64,000 nt of DNA from DATKWD01 sp963704815 (GTDB taxonomy: Bacteria; Actinomycetota; Acidimicrobiia; Acidimicrobiales; Salinilacustritrichaceae): contig CAVPHU010000002.1 of NCBI GenBank assembly GCA_963704815.1, positions 62,001 through 126,000 on the forward strand, in the 5' to 3' direction. Shown piece by piece: positions 43,952 through 55,106 of this stretch; position 1 is the first letter of the stretch, and every line of letters starts with the position of its first letter. Under the pieces are notes generated by a model. It was not told the DNA's origin, did no database searches, and saw only the letters and a list, made by a program, of their open reading frames with translations. The translations under genes were made by a program, and so were the position numbers.

Positions 43952-45166
43952 ATGACGATCACCGAAACCGAACTGACGAGTCGCACCGAGGCGCTGCTGG
44001 CCGACGCTCACCCCGACGAGGTCGATCAGTTCACGTTCCGGGGCGAGCAGTTCGACCGTGGGCTGGCCATGGTCCACTTCCCCGAGGGCCTCGGCGGGCT
44101 CGAGGTGGCGCCGAAGCTCCAGGGCGTGGTCGATGCCACGATCCAAGAGCACGCCAAGACCTGGTACGAGAACATGGCCGTCAACCCGATGGGGATCGGG
44201 ATGGCCGCCCCGACGCTGCTCACCTACGCCACCGACGACTGGAAGCAGCGGCTGCTCCGGCCGCTGTTCACCGGTGAAGAACTGTGGTGCCAGATGTTCT
44301 CCGAGCCCGGGGCCGGATCCGACGTCGCCGGGCTGTCGATGCGCGCCGAACGCGACGGTGACGAGTGGATCGTCAACGGCCAGAAGGTCTGGACGAGCCT
44401 CGCCCATCATGCGAAGTGGGGCCTGCTCCTGACCCGCAGCGATCCCGAGGTGCCCAAGCACAACGGCATGACGTACTTCGTGGTCGACATGGGCTCGCCC
44501 GGAGTCGAGATCCGGCCACTGCACCAGATCACCGGCGACGCCGAGTTCAACGAGGTGTTCTTCACCGACGTCCGCATTCCGGACAGCCAGCGTCTGGGCG
44601 ACCCGGGCGATGGCTGGCGCGTCGCCATCACCACGCTGATGAACGAACGGACCTCGCTCGGCGGCGGGTCGGCCCGCGCGAACGTCGGACCGGTGCACGA
44701 TCTGCTCAAGCTCTGGAAGGCTCGCGATCCCGAACGCTTCACCTCGCCGCAGGAAGCGGTCCTTCGGGACGAGATCACCCAGGTCTGGATTCGCGCCGAG
44801 CTCCACCGGCTCACCAGCGCCCGAGCCCGAGCGAACCGCAAGATGGGGAACCCCGGGCCCGAGTTCTCGATCGGCAAGTTGGCCCAGGCCGAGCTCAATC
44901 AGGACATCCACGAGATCGCGACGCGGGTGATGGGAACGGACTCGCTGGTCTTCGAGCCCGGGTTCGAGCGCAAGCGGCGCGGCGATCTGGGCGACTGGAC
45001 CCTCGACACCCGGGTGAAGCGCGCCTGGCTCCGAAGCCAGGCGAACACCATCGAGGGCGGAACCAGCGACATCATGCGCAACATCCTCGGCGAGCGTGTG
45101 CTGGGCCTGCCCGGTGAGCCGAGGACCGACAAAGAGGTTCCCTGGGCCGAGGTCCCCCGCAACTGA
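43952..45166 (+). CDS. acyl-CoA dehydrogenase
   Basis: 404 residues, FAD-dependent. Landmarks are WCQMFSEPGAGSDVAGLSMRA (flavin site), NGQKVWTSLAHHAKWGLLLTR, a C-terminal RSQANTIEGGTSDIMRNILGERVLGLPGEPR, whose EGGTSDI follows the substrate-proximal helix. The TIEGGTSDIMRNILGERVLGLP ending occurs in the medium/short ACAD-like FadE group of actinobacteria used for branched or cyclic acids such as sterol side chains. It has a GGGGGAG ribosome site and TACCGT about 38 bases upstream of ATG 43952, giving a short leader. Compare the similar protein at 58516. Confidence 0.9.
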   Translation: MTITETELTSRTEALLADAHPDEVDQFTFRGEQFDRGLAMVHFPEGLGGLEVAPKLQGVVDATIQEHAKTWYENMAVNPMGIGMAAPTLLTYATDDWKQRLLRPLFTGEELWCQMFSEPGAGSDVAGLSMRAERDGDEWIVNGQKVWTSLAHHAKWGLLLTRSDPEVPKHNGMTYFVVDMGSPGVEIRPLHQITGDAEFNEVFFTDVRIPDSQRLGDPGDGWRVAITTLMNERTSLGGGSARANVGPVHDLLKLWKARDPERFTSPQEAVLRDEITQVWIRAELHRLTSARARANRKMGNPGPEFSIGKLAQAELNQDIHEIATRVMGTDSLVFEPGFERKRRGDLGDWTLDTRVKRAWLRSQANTIEGGTSDIMRNILGERVLGLPGEPRTDKEVPWAEVPRN

Positions 45167-45182
45167 TCTCGGTGTGCGACCT

Positions 45183-45238
45183 CTGATTTCCACAGCGCCA
45201 GCGTCACCGAAACGGGGACGCTGGCGTACGAGAATCAG
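45183..45238. terminator. long hairpin between convergent genes
   Basis: Outer CTGATT (45183-45188) with AATCAG (45233-45238) and inner CGCCAGCGTC (45196-45205) with GACGCTGGCG (45217-45226), a perfect 10-pair stem, span the 68-base gap. It overlaps the stop codon of the minus-strand gene. Likely terminates both genes. Confidence 0.65.
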
Positions 45239-46959
45239 CCCGGAGGCGGCTGGGGGCCGCGCACCAGGCGTCCTGGCAGGGCGCCGGTCGGCTCGCCGTC
45301 GCGCATGATCTCCGTTCCGGCGACGAAGGTGTGCCGGTAGCCGTCGGCCCGCTGGAGCAGGCGCCGCCCGCCGGCCGGGAGGTCGTGGTGGATCTCGGGT
45401 CGACGAGTCCGAAGTGCGTCGAAGTCGATGACGTTCAGGTCGGCTCGATGGCCCGGGGCCAGTCGTCCCCGGTCCTGGAGCCCGACGACGTCCGCGGTGT
45501 CGGCGGTCTGCATCTTCACCAGGTCGGCGATCGGGAGTCGGCCGTGCGGCCGGTCACGGCCCCAGTGCTCGAGCAGGAAGGTGGGAAAGGAGCCGTCGCA
45601 GATGGTGCCGACATGGGCACCGCCGTCGGACAGCCCCGGCACCGTGTTGGGGTGCACCAACATCTCTCCGACCGCATCGAGGTTCCAGTCGGCGTAGTTC
45701 AGGAACGTCACGTAGAGCAGCGCGTGGCCGTCGTCGGCCAGGAGGTCGTCGTAGACGAGGTCGGCCGGGTCGCGTCCCGCGGTGCGGGCCCGCTCCAACA
45801 CGCTGGCGGCCGGATCGGGCTCGTAGTCGGGCGGATCGGCGAGCACGAACATCCGGTCGAACATCGTGATCAGGTTGCCGCCGAGCTTGCCGCTCTTCTC
45901 GCGCGCTCGATGGGCGTCGAGCACCGCAGCCTTGACCATCGGATCCCGCATCTCGGCGACTCGATCGGCGAGGGGGAGCGCAGCCAGGTCTCGGTACACC
46001 GGGTTGGTGAGGAACGGATTGAGCGTGCACTCGAGCCCGAAGACGAGTCCGACCGCTCGACTGGCCACCTGACCGGAGATGCGGAGCCCGTCGTCGTTGG
46101 CCTCGGCGATCGCCTCGAGGATGCGGCGGTACGCGCCGGGGGCGAGGGGGCTCTGTGCGACCGAGACCGACAGCGGCCGGCCGGACTCGGCGACCATCCG
46201 CCGCAACATGGCGAACTCGGCGTCGAAGTCGGTGAAGTCCGAGACGACCTGGAGCACCCCTGCATCCGCTTCGCCGATCGCAGCTGCGATCCCGACGAGT
46301 TCGTCGGTCGATGCCGTGAGGGTGGGCGTCGGCTCGCCCCGGCTCGTCTTGTGGTTGAGCGTGCGGGAGGTCGTGAAGCCCAGCGCGCCGTCTTCGACCG
46401 CTCGTCGCGCCAGCCGACCCATCTCTTCGATCTCGGACGTGGTGGCCGGTTCGCGGTCGGCACCGCGCTGACCCATGACGTGGAGGCGAAGTGCCCCGTG
46501 GGGGACCTGCGCGGCGAGGTCGATGTCGTGAGGAACGGCGGCCACCGCGTCGAGGAAGCCGGCGAAGTCGTTCCATTCCCAGCTCAGGCCCTCGTGGAGG
46601 GCCGCGCCGGGGATGTCTTCGACGCCCTCCATCAACTCGATCAGCGCATCGTGATCGCGGTCGTGGACGGGAGCGAACCCGACGCCGCAGTTGCCCATCA
46701 CCACGGTGGTGACTCCGTGCCAGGACGACGGGGCGAGGTGGTTGTCCCAGGTCGCCTGACCGTCGTAGTGGGTGTGGATGTCGACCCACCCGGGGGTCAC
46801 CAGCAGCCCGGTGGCGTCGATGTGCCGGCCCGCCGAGTCGCCCAGGTCAGCGACCTCGGCCACGACGCCGTCGCGCACGCCGACGTCGGCGATCCGAGGC
46901 TCGCCCCCCGAGCCGTCGACGACCGTGCCGCCTCGGATGACGAGGTCGAACGAGGTCAT
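45235..46959 (-). CDS. D-aminoacylase/N-acyl-D-amino-acid deacylase family amidohydrolase
   Basis: 574-residue metal-dependent amidohydrolase. The N-terminal beta-sandwich strand and WVDIHTHYDGQATWD (HxH metal motif), VMGNCGVGFAP (Cys bridging ligand of D-aminoacylases), GLSDGGAHVGTICDGSFPTFLLEHW with the catalytic Asp and GHRADLNVIDFD identify it. Predicted to deacylate N-acyl amino acids or related amides. TACGGT is 6 bases upstream of ATG 46959. Standalone gene; the next gene on this strand has its own box. Confidence 0.88.
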   Translation of the reverse strand: MTSFDLVIRGGTVVDGSGGEPRIADVGVRDGVVAEVADLGDSAGRHIDATGLLVTPGWVDIHTHYDGQATWDNHLAPSSWHGVTTVVMGNCGVGFAPVHDRDHDALIELMEGVEDIPGAALHEGLSWEWNDFAGFLDAVAAVPHDIDLAAQVPHGALRLHVMGQRGADREPATTSEIEEMGRLARRAVEDGALGFTTSRTLNHKTSRGEPTPTLTASTDELVGIAAAIGEADAGVLQVVSDFTDFDAEFAMLRRMVAESGRPLSVSVAQSPLAPGAYRRILEAIAEANDDGLRISGQVASRAVGLVFGLECTLNPFLTNPVYRDLAALPLADRVAEMRDPMVKAAVLDAHRAREKSGKLGGNLITMFDRMFVLADPPDYEPDPAASVLERARTAGRDPADLVYDDLLADDGHALLYVTFLNYADWNLDAVGEMLVHPNTVPGLSDGGAHVGTICDGSFPTFLLEHWGRDRPHGRLPIADLVKMQTADTADVVGLQDRGRLAPGHRADLNVIDFDALRTRRPEIHHDLPAGGRRLLQRADGYRHTFVAGTEIMRDGEPTGALPGRLVRGPQPPPG

Positions 46960-47022
46960 GCCGAGACCGTAGACCGGCGGGTCAGCCGACTGCCGGGGCA
47001 TCGACGTCAGTGAGGGTGTCGT

Positions 47023-48004
47023 TCAGCCCAACAGGTCGGAGGCGGTCGCGACCCACGTGTCGATCATCGCCCCGTAGCCGTCGAGCTCGGCCCCGATGTC
47101 CTTGCCCATCGCACCCTTCTCGAAGCGGGTTCGCACCCCTTCGACGATGCACGCCAGCCGCCAGTTGGCGAAGGCCACGTAGTAGTCGAGCTGGCCCAGG
47201 TCACGGTCGGAGGTCCGGGCATAGCGGTCGACGACCTCGTCGGTCGACAGGAAACCTTCGGCGTCGGTCCAGTACATGAGGAGTCCGCCCAGGTCCGCCA
47301 GCACGTCGCCGAGCGTGCACAACTCCCAGTCGAGCACGGCGGCGATCGAGCCGTCGTCGGCGAGCATGCAGTTGTCGAGGCGGAAGTCGGCGTGGACGAT
47401 GCCGGCGCCCTGCTGAGCGGGCATGCTCGCCTCGAGCTGGCGGTGGACGGCGCGGCAGCTCGGGGAGCTCGCGCTCGGAACCCTTGTCGACCTGGCCCAT
47501 CCAGCGTCGCAGCTGGCGGGCGAGGTAGTCCTCCTTCTTGCCCAGGTCGCCGAGCCCGACCGAGTCGGGATCGATCTGATGGAGGACAGCGAGGGTGTCG
47601 ACGAGCGATTCGCTGATGCGGCGGCGCTTGGCCGAGTCGAATTTCTCGAGCTCCATCGGGTTCTTGGCGATGGTGCCCTCGACGTAGCTCATGACGTAGA
47701 AGTCGGCGCCGTTGACCTCGTGGTCGGTGCAGAGCCCGATCATCCTGGGCACCGGCACATCGGTCGGCCAGAGCGCATCCATGCACCGGTGCTCGCGCGT
47801 CATGTCGTGGGCGCTCGCCAGGACGTGACCGAGGGGTGGACGCCGCAGCACGTACCTGTCGCCCGTGGCGTCGGTCACGATGAACGTGAGGTTCGATCGC
47901 CCGTGGGCCACGAGGTCGAAGTCGAGCGGCGGTACCAGCCCGTCGATGCGGTCGGCCATCCAGGTCGTGACGTTCTCGGCCTTGACACCCTCGTGTGTGC
48001 TCAC
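47023..48004 (-). pseudogene. APH-type phosphotransferase, frameshifted near 47460
   Basis: Two frames make one kinase-fold protein of about 325 residues. From GTG 48004 the first part has PPLDFDLVAHGRSNLTFIVTDATGDRYVLRRPP (ATP-binding strand) and FYVMSYVEG, and breaks after SERELPEL; the second frame continues CRAVHRQLEASMPAQQGAGIVHADFRLDNCML (HADFRxDN catalytic loop) and VLDWELCTLGDVLADL. A single missing or extra base between about 47450 and 47470 separates them; the rest is intact. The family (ACAD10/11-like) acts on hydroxy-acyl-CoA precursors. TAGGGT is 8 bases before the GTG. Divergent from the AMP-ligase gene, which is also frameshifted. Confidence 0.8.
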
Positions 48005-48074
48005 GGTCGGCAACCCTAGGCAACGCCCCGGAGGTGCGCGAGCACGGACGCCAGGGAATTGGCAGAGTCTGGGC

Positions 48075-49609
48075 ATGGAAGTCCCCCTCACCATCCGTGA
48101 CCACCTCGATCGCGCGGCAATCGTCTACGGCAACCGGGTCGGTATCGTCGACGAGCCCGACCAGCCGGCTCCGTCGATCGGTGAGGTGACCTACGACGAT
48201 GTCCGCGTCCGTGCCCGAGCGCTCGCGGCCGGACTCGAAGAGCTGGGAGTGCACCAGGGCGGGCGGGTGGCCATCGTCTCGCACAACGCCGGCCGGTTCC
48301 TCGAGTTCCTGTACGGCGTGAGCGGCTGGGGCCGGGTGGGGGTCCCGGTCAACTTCCGCCTGAACGCCGAGGAAGTGCAGTACATCATCGATCACTCGGG
48401 AGCCGAGGTGGCCCTCATCGATCCCGAACTCGACGACGATCTCGCCGGGTTGAAGGTGGCGCAACGCTTCACCATCGGTGCCGACGCCGACGAGACGCTC
48501 TATCGATTCGACCTCGACCCCGCGAATGGGAGGGCGACGAGTCGGCCACGGCCACCATCAACTACACGAGCGGCACGACGTCGCGCCCCAAGGGTGTCGA
48601 GCTCACCCATCGCAACCTGTGGCTCAACGCCGCGGTGTTCGGTTGGCACGCCGGGGTCACCGACCGCGACGTCTACCTCCACACGTTGCCGATGTTCCAC
48701 TGCAACGGGTGGGGCATGCCCTACGCGCTCGCAGCCATGGGGGCGAAGCAGGTGGTGCTCCGCAAGGTCGACGGGACCGAGATCCTGCGGCGGATCGACG
48801 AGCACGGCGTCACCCTGCTGTGCGGGTCGCCGGCGGTGGTGGCCATCGTGCTCGACGCCGCCCAGGAATGGGACGGCCCGATTCCCGGGTCGGGACGGGT
48901 GCGGATGGTGGTGGCCGGCGCGCCACCGCCCACGCGCACGATCGAGCGGATGGAGTCCGAGCTCGGCTGGGAGTTCATCCAGATCTACGGCCTCACCGAG
49001 ACCGCGCCGCTGCTCACGATGAGCCGGAGCCGTGCCGAGTGGGACGACCTCTCCGACGCCGACCGGGCTCGCAAGCTCGGCCGCGCCGGCGCGCCCACGC
49101 TCGGCGTGCAGCTGGAGGTCGACGGCGAAGGCGAGGTACTCGCACGCGGCAACGTCGTGCTCAAGAGCTATTGGGAGCAGCCTGACGCCACCGCGGCCGC
49201 GCTCGACGGCGGGTGGTTCCACACCGGTGACGGCGGCTTCATCGACGACGAGGCCCACCTCCAGATCGTCGATCGCAAGAAGGACGTGATCATCAGTGGG
49301 GGAGAGAACGTGAGCTCGATCGAGGTCGAGGACACGCTGCACTCACACGAGGCGGTGGCCGAGGTCGCCGTCATCGGCGTGCCCGACGAGAAGTGGGGGG
49401 AGACCGTCAAGGCGCTCGTCGTGCTCGCTCCCGGGGCCGAGGCGGCGGAGCAGGACCTCATCGATCACTGCCGCGACCGGCTTGCTCACTTCAAGTGCCC
49501 GACCAGCGTCGAGATCCGCGACGAACTGCCTCGTACGGCCACCGGCAAGCTTCAGAAGTTCAAGCTGCGGGAGAAGTACTGGGAAGGCAAAGGGAAGGCT
49601 GTGAACTGA
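48075..49609 (+). pseudogene. fatty-acyl-CoA ligase, frameshifted near 48525
   Basis: AMP-forming acyl-CoA synthetase of about 510 residues, broken at one point. From ATG 48075 the frame runs through VAIVSHNAGRFLEFLYG and VPVNFRLNAEEVQYII to DLDP; the other frame then gives EGDESATATINYTSGTTSRPKGVELTHRNLW (AMP-binding motif), IYGLTETAP, GWFHTGDGGFIDDEAHLQIVDRKKD and a C-terminal PRTATGKLQKFKL (catalytic Lys). One missing base in the CCC-GCGAATGG run near 48518-48525 explains the break. It would activate a long-chain or aromatic acid for beta-oxidation. CAGAGT lies 6 bases upstream of the start. Confidence 0.85.
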
Positions 49610-49748
49610 CTCCAGTGCCAGCCCACGTCGAGGCGCGCCGGAATCCGGGCGTCCGAATGCGCGACGCCGTCGTGTCCACCCCAGCCGCGGGTTCCCGGTG
49701 CTGAGGTCCAGGATTCGATACGTACGGCGCCGGGCCGGCCGACTCCAC

Positions 49749-50440
49749 ATGGTGGCCCCGGGAGCGACGGTCACGCTCTGCCGGCTCGACATCTCCCGCA
49801 TGCGTGTTGTTCCTCTTTCGCGGCTCGCGAAGTCAGGCTTGAGCTGTGCTCGCTGTGACGCCATGTTGGCACTCGCCAACCGCGATCGCGCGTGTGAGGC
49901 AGCGGCCCCGCGTCTGGCGGGCGCTGCCGAACGCAGGCTCATCCTGAGCGGGTCGCAGATCGCCGTGCTCACGCCTGATCAGTGGTGGATGGCGTCGCTG
50001 TTGGCGCGCGTGGTCGACTCGGCCCGCCCGGTTGAATTGGCGTCGGTGCTCCTGACCGAGGCGATCTCCGAGCTCAGGGGTGGGTTTCGGTACCACTCGG
50101 TGCGAGAGGCCCAGAGCGCCATCCGCAGACACACATCAGAGGCGAAGACGGTGCGGCGATGGTCGCGGAAGGTTCGAGACGAGTGTGGTCCGCTCGGCGT
50201 CGACGTGGTTGCCTTCAAGGCCATGGCCGACGACTACCTGGATGACGTTGCGCGGGTGACGGCCCCCGTGGCGAAGGGCGCGCCTGAGCGCCAGGCGGTC
50301 CTCAGCGGCGACGACATGGTGTGGTTGCGAGCGGGAGTGCTCGCGTTCGACCTCGAGCTGCCGATCACGTCAGGGCATCCCGTGAAGTCGACAGAACATC
50401 ACGGGGCGGTGTCTGAAGCACGTCCTGGCCAGAAGCCGAA

Positions 50441-50444
<4 letters not shown>
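49749..50444 (+). CDS. hypothetical protein with PGAxVTLC cysteine motif
   Basis: About 231 residues. Near the start is VAPGATVTLCRLDISRM and SCARCDAM, giving Cys-x-Cys pairs like the small protein at 26055, which shares PGAxVTLCxL. The rest is helical with no recognised motif; LSGSQIAVL and LSGDDMVWL occur about 150 residues apart and may mark two copies of a short unit. Codon use has more A/T at third positions than neighbouring genes (gtt, cct, ctt, tgt, gca), a sign of foreign origin or weak selection. The start is uncertain (ATG 49749 taken; the frame is open to 49698). Its TAG overlaps the stop of the convergent dehydrogenase gene in CTAG. Confidence 0.5.
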
Positions 50445-51682
<1,238 letters not shown>

Positions 51683-51781
51683 GGCGGGGTCTCTCTTTCG
51701 TGGTGAGCCGGCCGGAGCGCTCGTGTGCGGGCCCCAGTAGCTGAAGCGAACGTATGAGACCCTAAAGCATGTGTATGATTC

Positions 51782-52444
51782 GTGTCCATCGCGACCGCCA
51801 CGATCGACGACACCCGTCACCGGCTGATCCGGGCCGGCGAACAGCTCTATGCCGCGCGCGGCCTCGACGGGGTCTCGCTGCGGGAGATCGCACGTGAGGC
51901 CGGGGCCCGCAACACCGGCGCCATCCAGTACCACTTCGGCGACCGGAGCGGCCTGCTTCGAGCCATCCTCGATCGTCACACGACCCTGGTCGACGCTCGC
52001 CGGCATGTGCTCCTCGACGGCGTCGAGGCCGCCACGTCGGACGAACCCGGCGACTCCGACGTCCGCACCATGGCCGATGCCCTTGTTCGGCCCCTGGCCT
52101 CGGTGCTCGGCGATCGCGATGGCGGGCGCGAGTTCCTCGTGATCCAGGCCCACGTCCTCAACCGTGCCGACTTCCGTGACACCACCCGACCCAGCCGTAC
52201 GGCGACCGACAGCCTCCAGCGATGGCGAGCCGTCGTCGAGGATCACCTGAGCGATCAGGCGGTCGGCCTCCACCGACGTTTCAGCGCCATCACACTGACC
52301 ACTGCCGAGTTGGGCCGCCGTGCGCAGGCCCGACCCCGTCGGGACGACCGACTCTTCGTCGCCAACCTGGTCGATCTGGTCGCCGGGGTGCTCGGAGCCG
52401 AGCCGTCGGCCACGACGCTCGCCATCCTCGACGAGAGGCCGTGA
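51782..52444 (+). CDS. TetR-family transcriptional regulator
   Basis: 220 residues with a full N-terminal helix-turn-helix (HRLIRAGEQLYAARGLDGVSLREIAREAGARNTGAIQYHFGDRSGLLRAIL) and a helical ligand domain. GTG 51782 gives a complete first helix. It is divergent from the acyl-CoA dehydrogenase gene, and the 99-base gap contains two GTATGA repeats (about 51754 and 51772) but no clear palindrome. Likely regulates lipid or acid catabolism; ligand unknown. Confidence 0.88.
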   Translation: MSIATATIDDTRHRLIRAGEQLYAARGLDGVSLREIAREAGARNTGAIQYHFGDRSGLLRAILDRHTTLVDARRHVLLDGVEAATSDEPGDSDVRTMADALVRPLASVLGDRDGGREFLVIQAHVLNRADFRDTTRPSRTATDSLQRWRAVVEDHLSDQAVGLHRRFSAITLTTAELGRRAQARPRRDDRLFVANLVDLVAGVLGAEPSATTLAILDERP

Positions 52445-52606
52445 GGTCCAGGTCGGGACGGCGGTCGGACGAGGCGTCGCGTGGGCTCGCACGCTCGCTC
52501 GGGGCGGTCGCCACCTGGGCACGACAGGAACTCGCCGACTTCGCCCTGGTTCCACCGCACGCCCGGGAGGCGTGCCGAGGGGAGCCCGGCGATATCGTCG
52601 GCATCC

Positions 52607-53542
52607 ATGACCTCACCTTGGACCGAAGCCGACATCGCCGATCAAAGCGACCGGGTCGTGCTCATCACGGGCGCCAACTCGGGCATCGGGTTCGAGGCGA
52701 CCCGAGCCCTCGTCATGAAGGGCGCCCAGGTGGTCATGGCGTGTCGAAACCCGACGAAGGCTGCTGACGCCAAGGCTGAGATCGACAAGCTCAATCCGAG
52801 CGGGGCGACCTCGATCCTCGAGTGCGACCTCGACGACCTCGAGTCGGTCGCAGCAGCCGCCAACGAGTTCGTGGGCGAGCACGACTCCCTCGACCTGCTC
52901 ATCAACAACGCCGGACTGATGGCGACGCCGAAAGGGACCACGGCCCAGGGCTTCGAGACCCAGTTCGGCGTGAACCACCTGGCCCACTTCGCACTCACCG
53001 GGCACCTGCTCGCCCCCCTGCTGGCGACGCCGGGGTCCAGGATCGTCAACGTCAGCAGCCAGGCTCACCGGTTCGGGAAGATCGACTTCGACGACCTCCA
53101 GAGCGAGAAGAAGTACTCGCCCTGGGGGGCCTACGGCCAGAGCAAGCTGGCCAACCTGTTGTTCACCTTCGAACTGCAGCGGCGCCTCGCCGCCGCCGGC
53201 TCGGAGACGATCGCCACGGCCGCCCACCCCGGTGCGTCCAACACCAACCTGGGCCACGAGCCGGCCGGCGTCCTCGGCAAGGTCATGGAACTCGGTCGGC
53301 CGGTCATGGACCGGTTCTTCACCCAGACTGCGGCCATGGGCGCCCTGCCCACGCTGCGAGCGGCCACCGACCCCAGCGCCCGCGGCGGCGACTACTTCGG
53401 CCCGTCGGGTATCGGAGAGCAGAAGGGCCATCCGGTCGAGGTCGACTCGAACGGTCGCTCCAAGGACCTCGCGGTCGCAGCTCGATTGTGGGACGTGAGC
53501 ATCGACCTCACCGGCGTCGACTTCGCCGCCCTCGACACCTGA
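52607..53542 (+). CDS. short-chain dehydrogenase/reductase, retinol-dehydrogenase-like
   Basis: 311-residue extended SDR of the oxidoreductase/RDH type. NADP loop LITGANSGIGFEATRAL, NNAGLMATP, catalytic Ser in NVSSQAHRFG, YGQSKLANLLF (Tyr and Lys), and AHPGASNTNLG after the active site. The C-terminal 70 residues (VMDRFFTQTAAMGALPTLRAAT) match WW-type protochlorophyllide/retinol reductases. TATCGT at 52593-52598, 8 bases before ATG 52607, selects this start. The 162-base stretch upstream (52445-52606) has no gene. Confidence 0.88.
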   Translation: MTSPWTEADIADQSDRVVLITGANSGIGFEATRALVMKGAQVVMACRNPTKAADAKAEIDKLNPSGATSILECDLDDLESVAAAANEFVGEHDSLDLLINNAGLMATPKGTTAQGFETQFGVNHLAHFALTGHLLAPLLATPGSRIVNVSSQAHRFGKIDFDDLQSEKKYSPWGAYGQSKLANLLFTFELQRRLAAAGSETIATAAHPGASNTNLGHEPAGVLGKVMELGRPVMDRFFTQTAAMGALPTLRAATDPSARGGDYFGPSGIGEQKGHPVEVDSNGRSKDLAVAARLWDVSIDLTGVDFAALDT

Positions 53543-53556
53543 CCACGCGTAGCTCC

Positions 53557-55068
53557 TCAGACGAGCAACTCCCTCAGTGAGGCCAGCGTGTCGGCCTCGT
53601 GGGGGTCCTTGTCGGGGCGGTAGCGCTTGACCCGAGCGAATCGCAGGGCGAGGTCCCCCGGGTAGCGGGTCGAGCGCTGCACACCGTCGAGGGCGATCTC
53701 GACCACCAGCTCGGGGCGGACCCACACGACGTGCTCGGTCGATCGGTCGACGAGCTGCTGAAGTCGCTCGGTCTGCCAGGTGAGCAGTTCGTCGGTCAAG
53801 CCCTTGAACGTCTTGCCGACCATGACGAAGTCGTCGCCGTCGCGCGCTCCGAGGTGGAGGTTCGAGAGCCAACCGTTGCGCCGTCCGTGACCCCACTCGG
53901 CCGCCAGCACGACCAGGTCGTAGGTGTGGACCGGCTTCACCTTCAGCCAGCCCTTGCCCCTCCGGCCGGCCTCGTAGGCCGAGGTCACGTCCTTGACCAT
54001 CACGCCCTCGTGCCCGAGGTCCACGGTGTCGGTGAAGAACGCGGCCGCTCGGTCGGGGTCGTCGGTCCGGACGCGTGGGACGCGGTTGCGGTCGGGGACC
54101 AGAGCATCGAGCGCTCGGTGCCGCTCGTCCAGGGTCTGGTCGATGACGTCCTCGCCGTCGACGTGCAGCACGTCGAAGAAGACCGGAGTGAGCCGCAGGC
54201 GTCCCGGGGCCTCGGCGTCATCGGCCCCGAATCGCGCCATCGTGTCCTGGAACGCGCGTGGATGTCCCTCGGGGTCGAGTCCGAGGACCTCGCCATCGAG
54301 CACGATGCTGGTGCAGGCGAGCGAGCGCACGACGTCGACCACCTCGGTCGACCGTTCGGTGATGTCGTTGAGATTGCGGGTGAAGACCCTCACGTCGTCG
54401 CCGTCGCGGTGCACCTGCACCCGTGCGCCGTCGAGCTTCCATTCGACCGATGCCGTGCCGAACGAGGCGAGTGCCTCGTCGGTCGACTCAGCCGTGCTGG
54501 CGAGCATGGGTTCGACGGCGGTGCCGACCTGGAGGCCGATCTGCCCCAGCGCGTCCGCCCCGCCGGTCAGTGCGAGCGCGGCGATGGCCGGCAGGTCGCC
54601 CGAGAGCATCGCCGCCCGCCGGACGAGTGCCGCAGGCACATCGGTCGCCCGCCCGATGGCATCGGCCATCACCCCGGCGAGGGCACCCTGGCGCAGTTCG
54701 CCGACGAACAGGCGTCCCAGGAACTCCTGCTCCGCCCGAGTTGCCTGCGCCCAGAGGGCGACGAGGAGGTCGTGGCGAGCGGCCTGGGAGCCGGCGCCGG
54801 TGGTCGCGACGATCTGGTCGATGACGGCGTCGACGTCGCAGACCGTCACGGAGGGGTCGGCCGCAGCGTCGGGATCGAGGTCACGGACCGTGGCCCATCC
54901 GACACCGATACGGCCCTGGCGCACCTCGCCGGTGAGCATGGCCACGCCGATCTCGACCGAGTCGGGGTCGCGTCCGGCGATGAGTTCGGCCAGCGTGTCC
55001 CGCTTGGCGTTCCTCGACCGGGTGGCGGCGACCGCCTCGGACGCACGGACGACGTCGGCGAGCAGCAT
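53557..55068 (-). CDS. lig: ATP-dependent DNA ligase
   Basis: 503-residue ligase that seals nicks using ATP. N-terminal helical DNA-binding domain (residues 1-170), then the nucleotidyltransferase domain with VEWKLDGARVQVHRDG (adenylated Lys near residue 211), LDGEVLG, VFFDVLHVDGEDV, GHEGVMVKD and KGWLKVKP (motifs III to V), and a C-terminal OB domain. It lacks a primase or nuclease fusion, so it is the LigB/LigC-like stand-alone type, probably for repair; replication would use NAD-dependent LigA elsewhere. TAGCCT lies 9 bases before ATG 55068. Confidence 0.92.
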   Translation of the reverse strand: MLLADVVRASEAVAATRSRNAKRDTLAELIAGRDPDSVEIGVAMLTGEVRQGRIGVGWATVRDLDPDAAADPSVTVCDVDAVIDQIVATTGAGSQAARHDLLVALWAQATRAEQEFLGRLFVGELRQGALAGVMADAIGRATDVPAALVRRAAMLSGDLPAIAALALTGGADALGQIGLQVGTAVEPMLASTAESTDEALASFGTASVEWKLDGARVQVHRDGDDVRVFTRNLNDITERSTEVVDVVRSLACTSIVLDGEVLGLDPEGHPRAFQDTMARFGADDAEAPGRLRLTPVFFDVLHVDGEDVIDQTLDERHRALDALVPDRNRVPRVRTDDPDRAAAFFTDTVDLGHEGVMVKDVTSAYEAGRRGKGWLKVKPVHTYDLVVLAAEWGHGRRNGWLSNLHLGARDGDDFVMVGKTFKGLTDELLTWQTERLQQLVDRSTEHVVWVRPELVVEIALDGVQRSTRYPGDLALRFARVKRYRPDKDPHEADTLASLRELLV

Positions 55069-55106
55069 CGCTCTCGGAGGCTACCGAGCGATGGGCGCCC
55101 GCCGGC

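Noticed and set aside
51774..51782. TATGAT as a leaderless promoter of the TetR gene
   Set aside because: It ends only 2 bases before the GTG, too close for a transcription start at the codon, and no good in-frame start lies just downstream.
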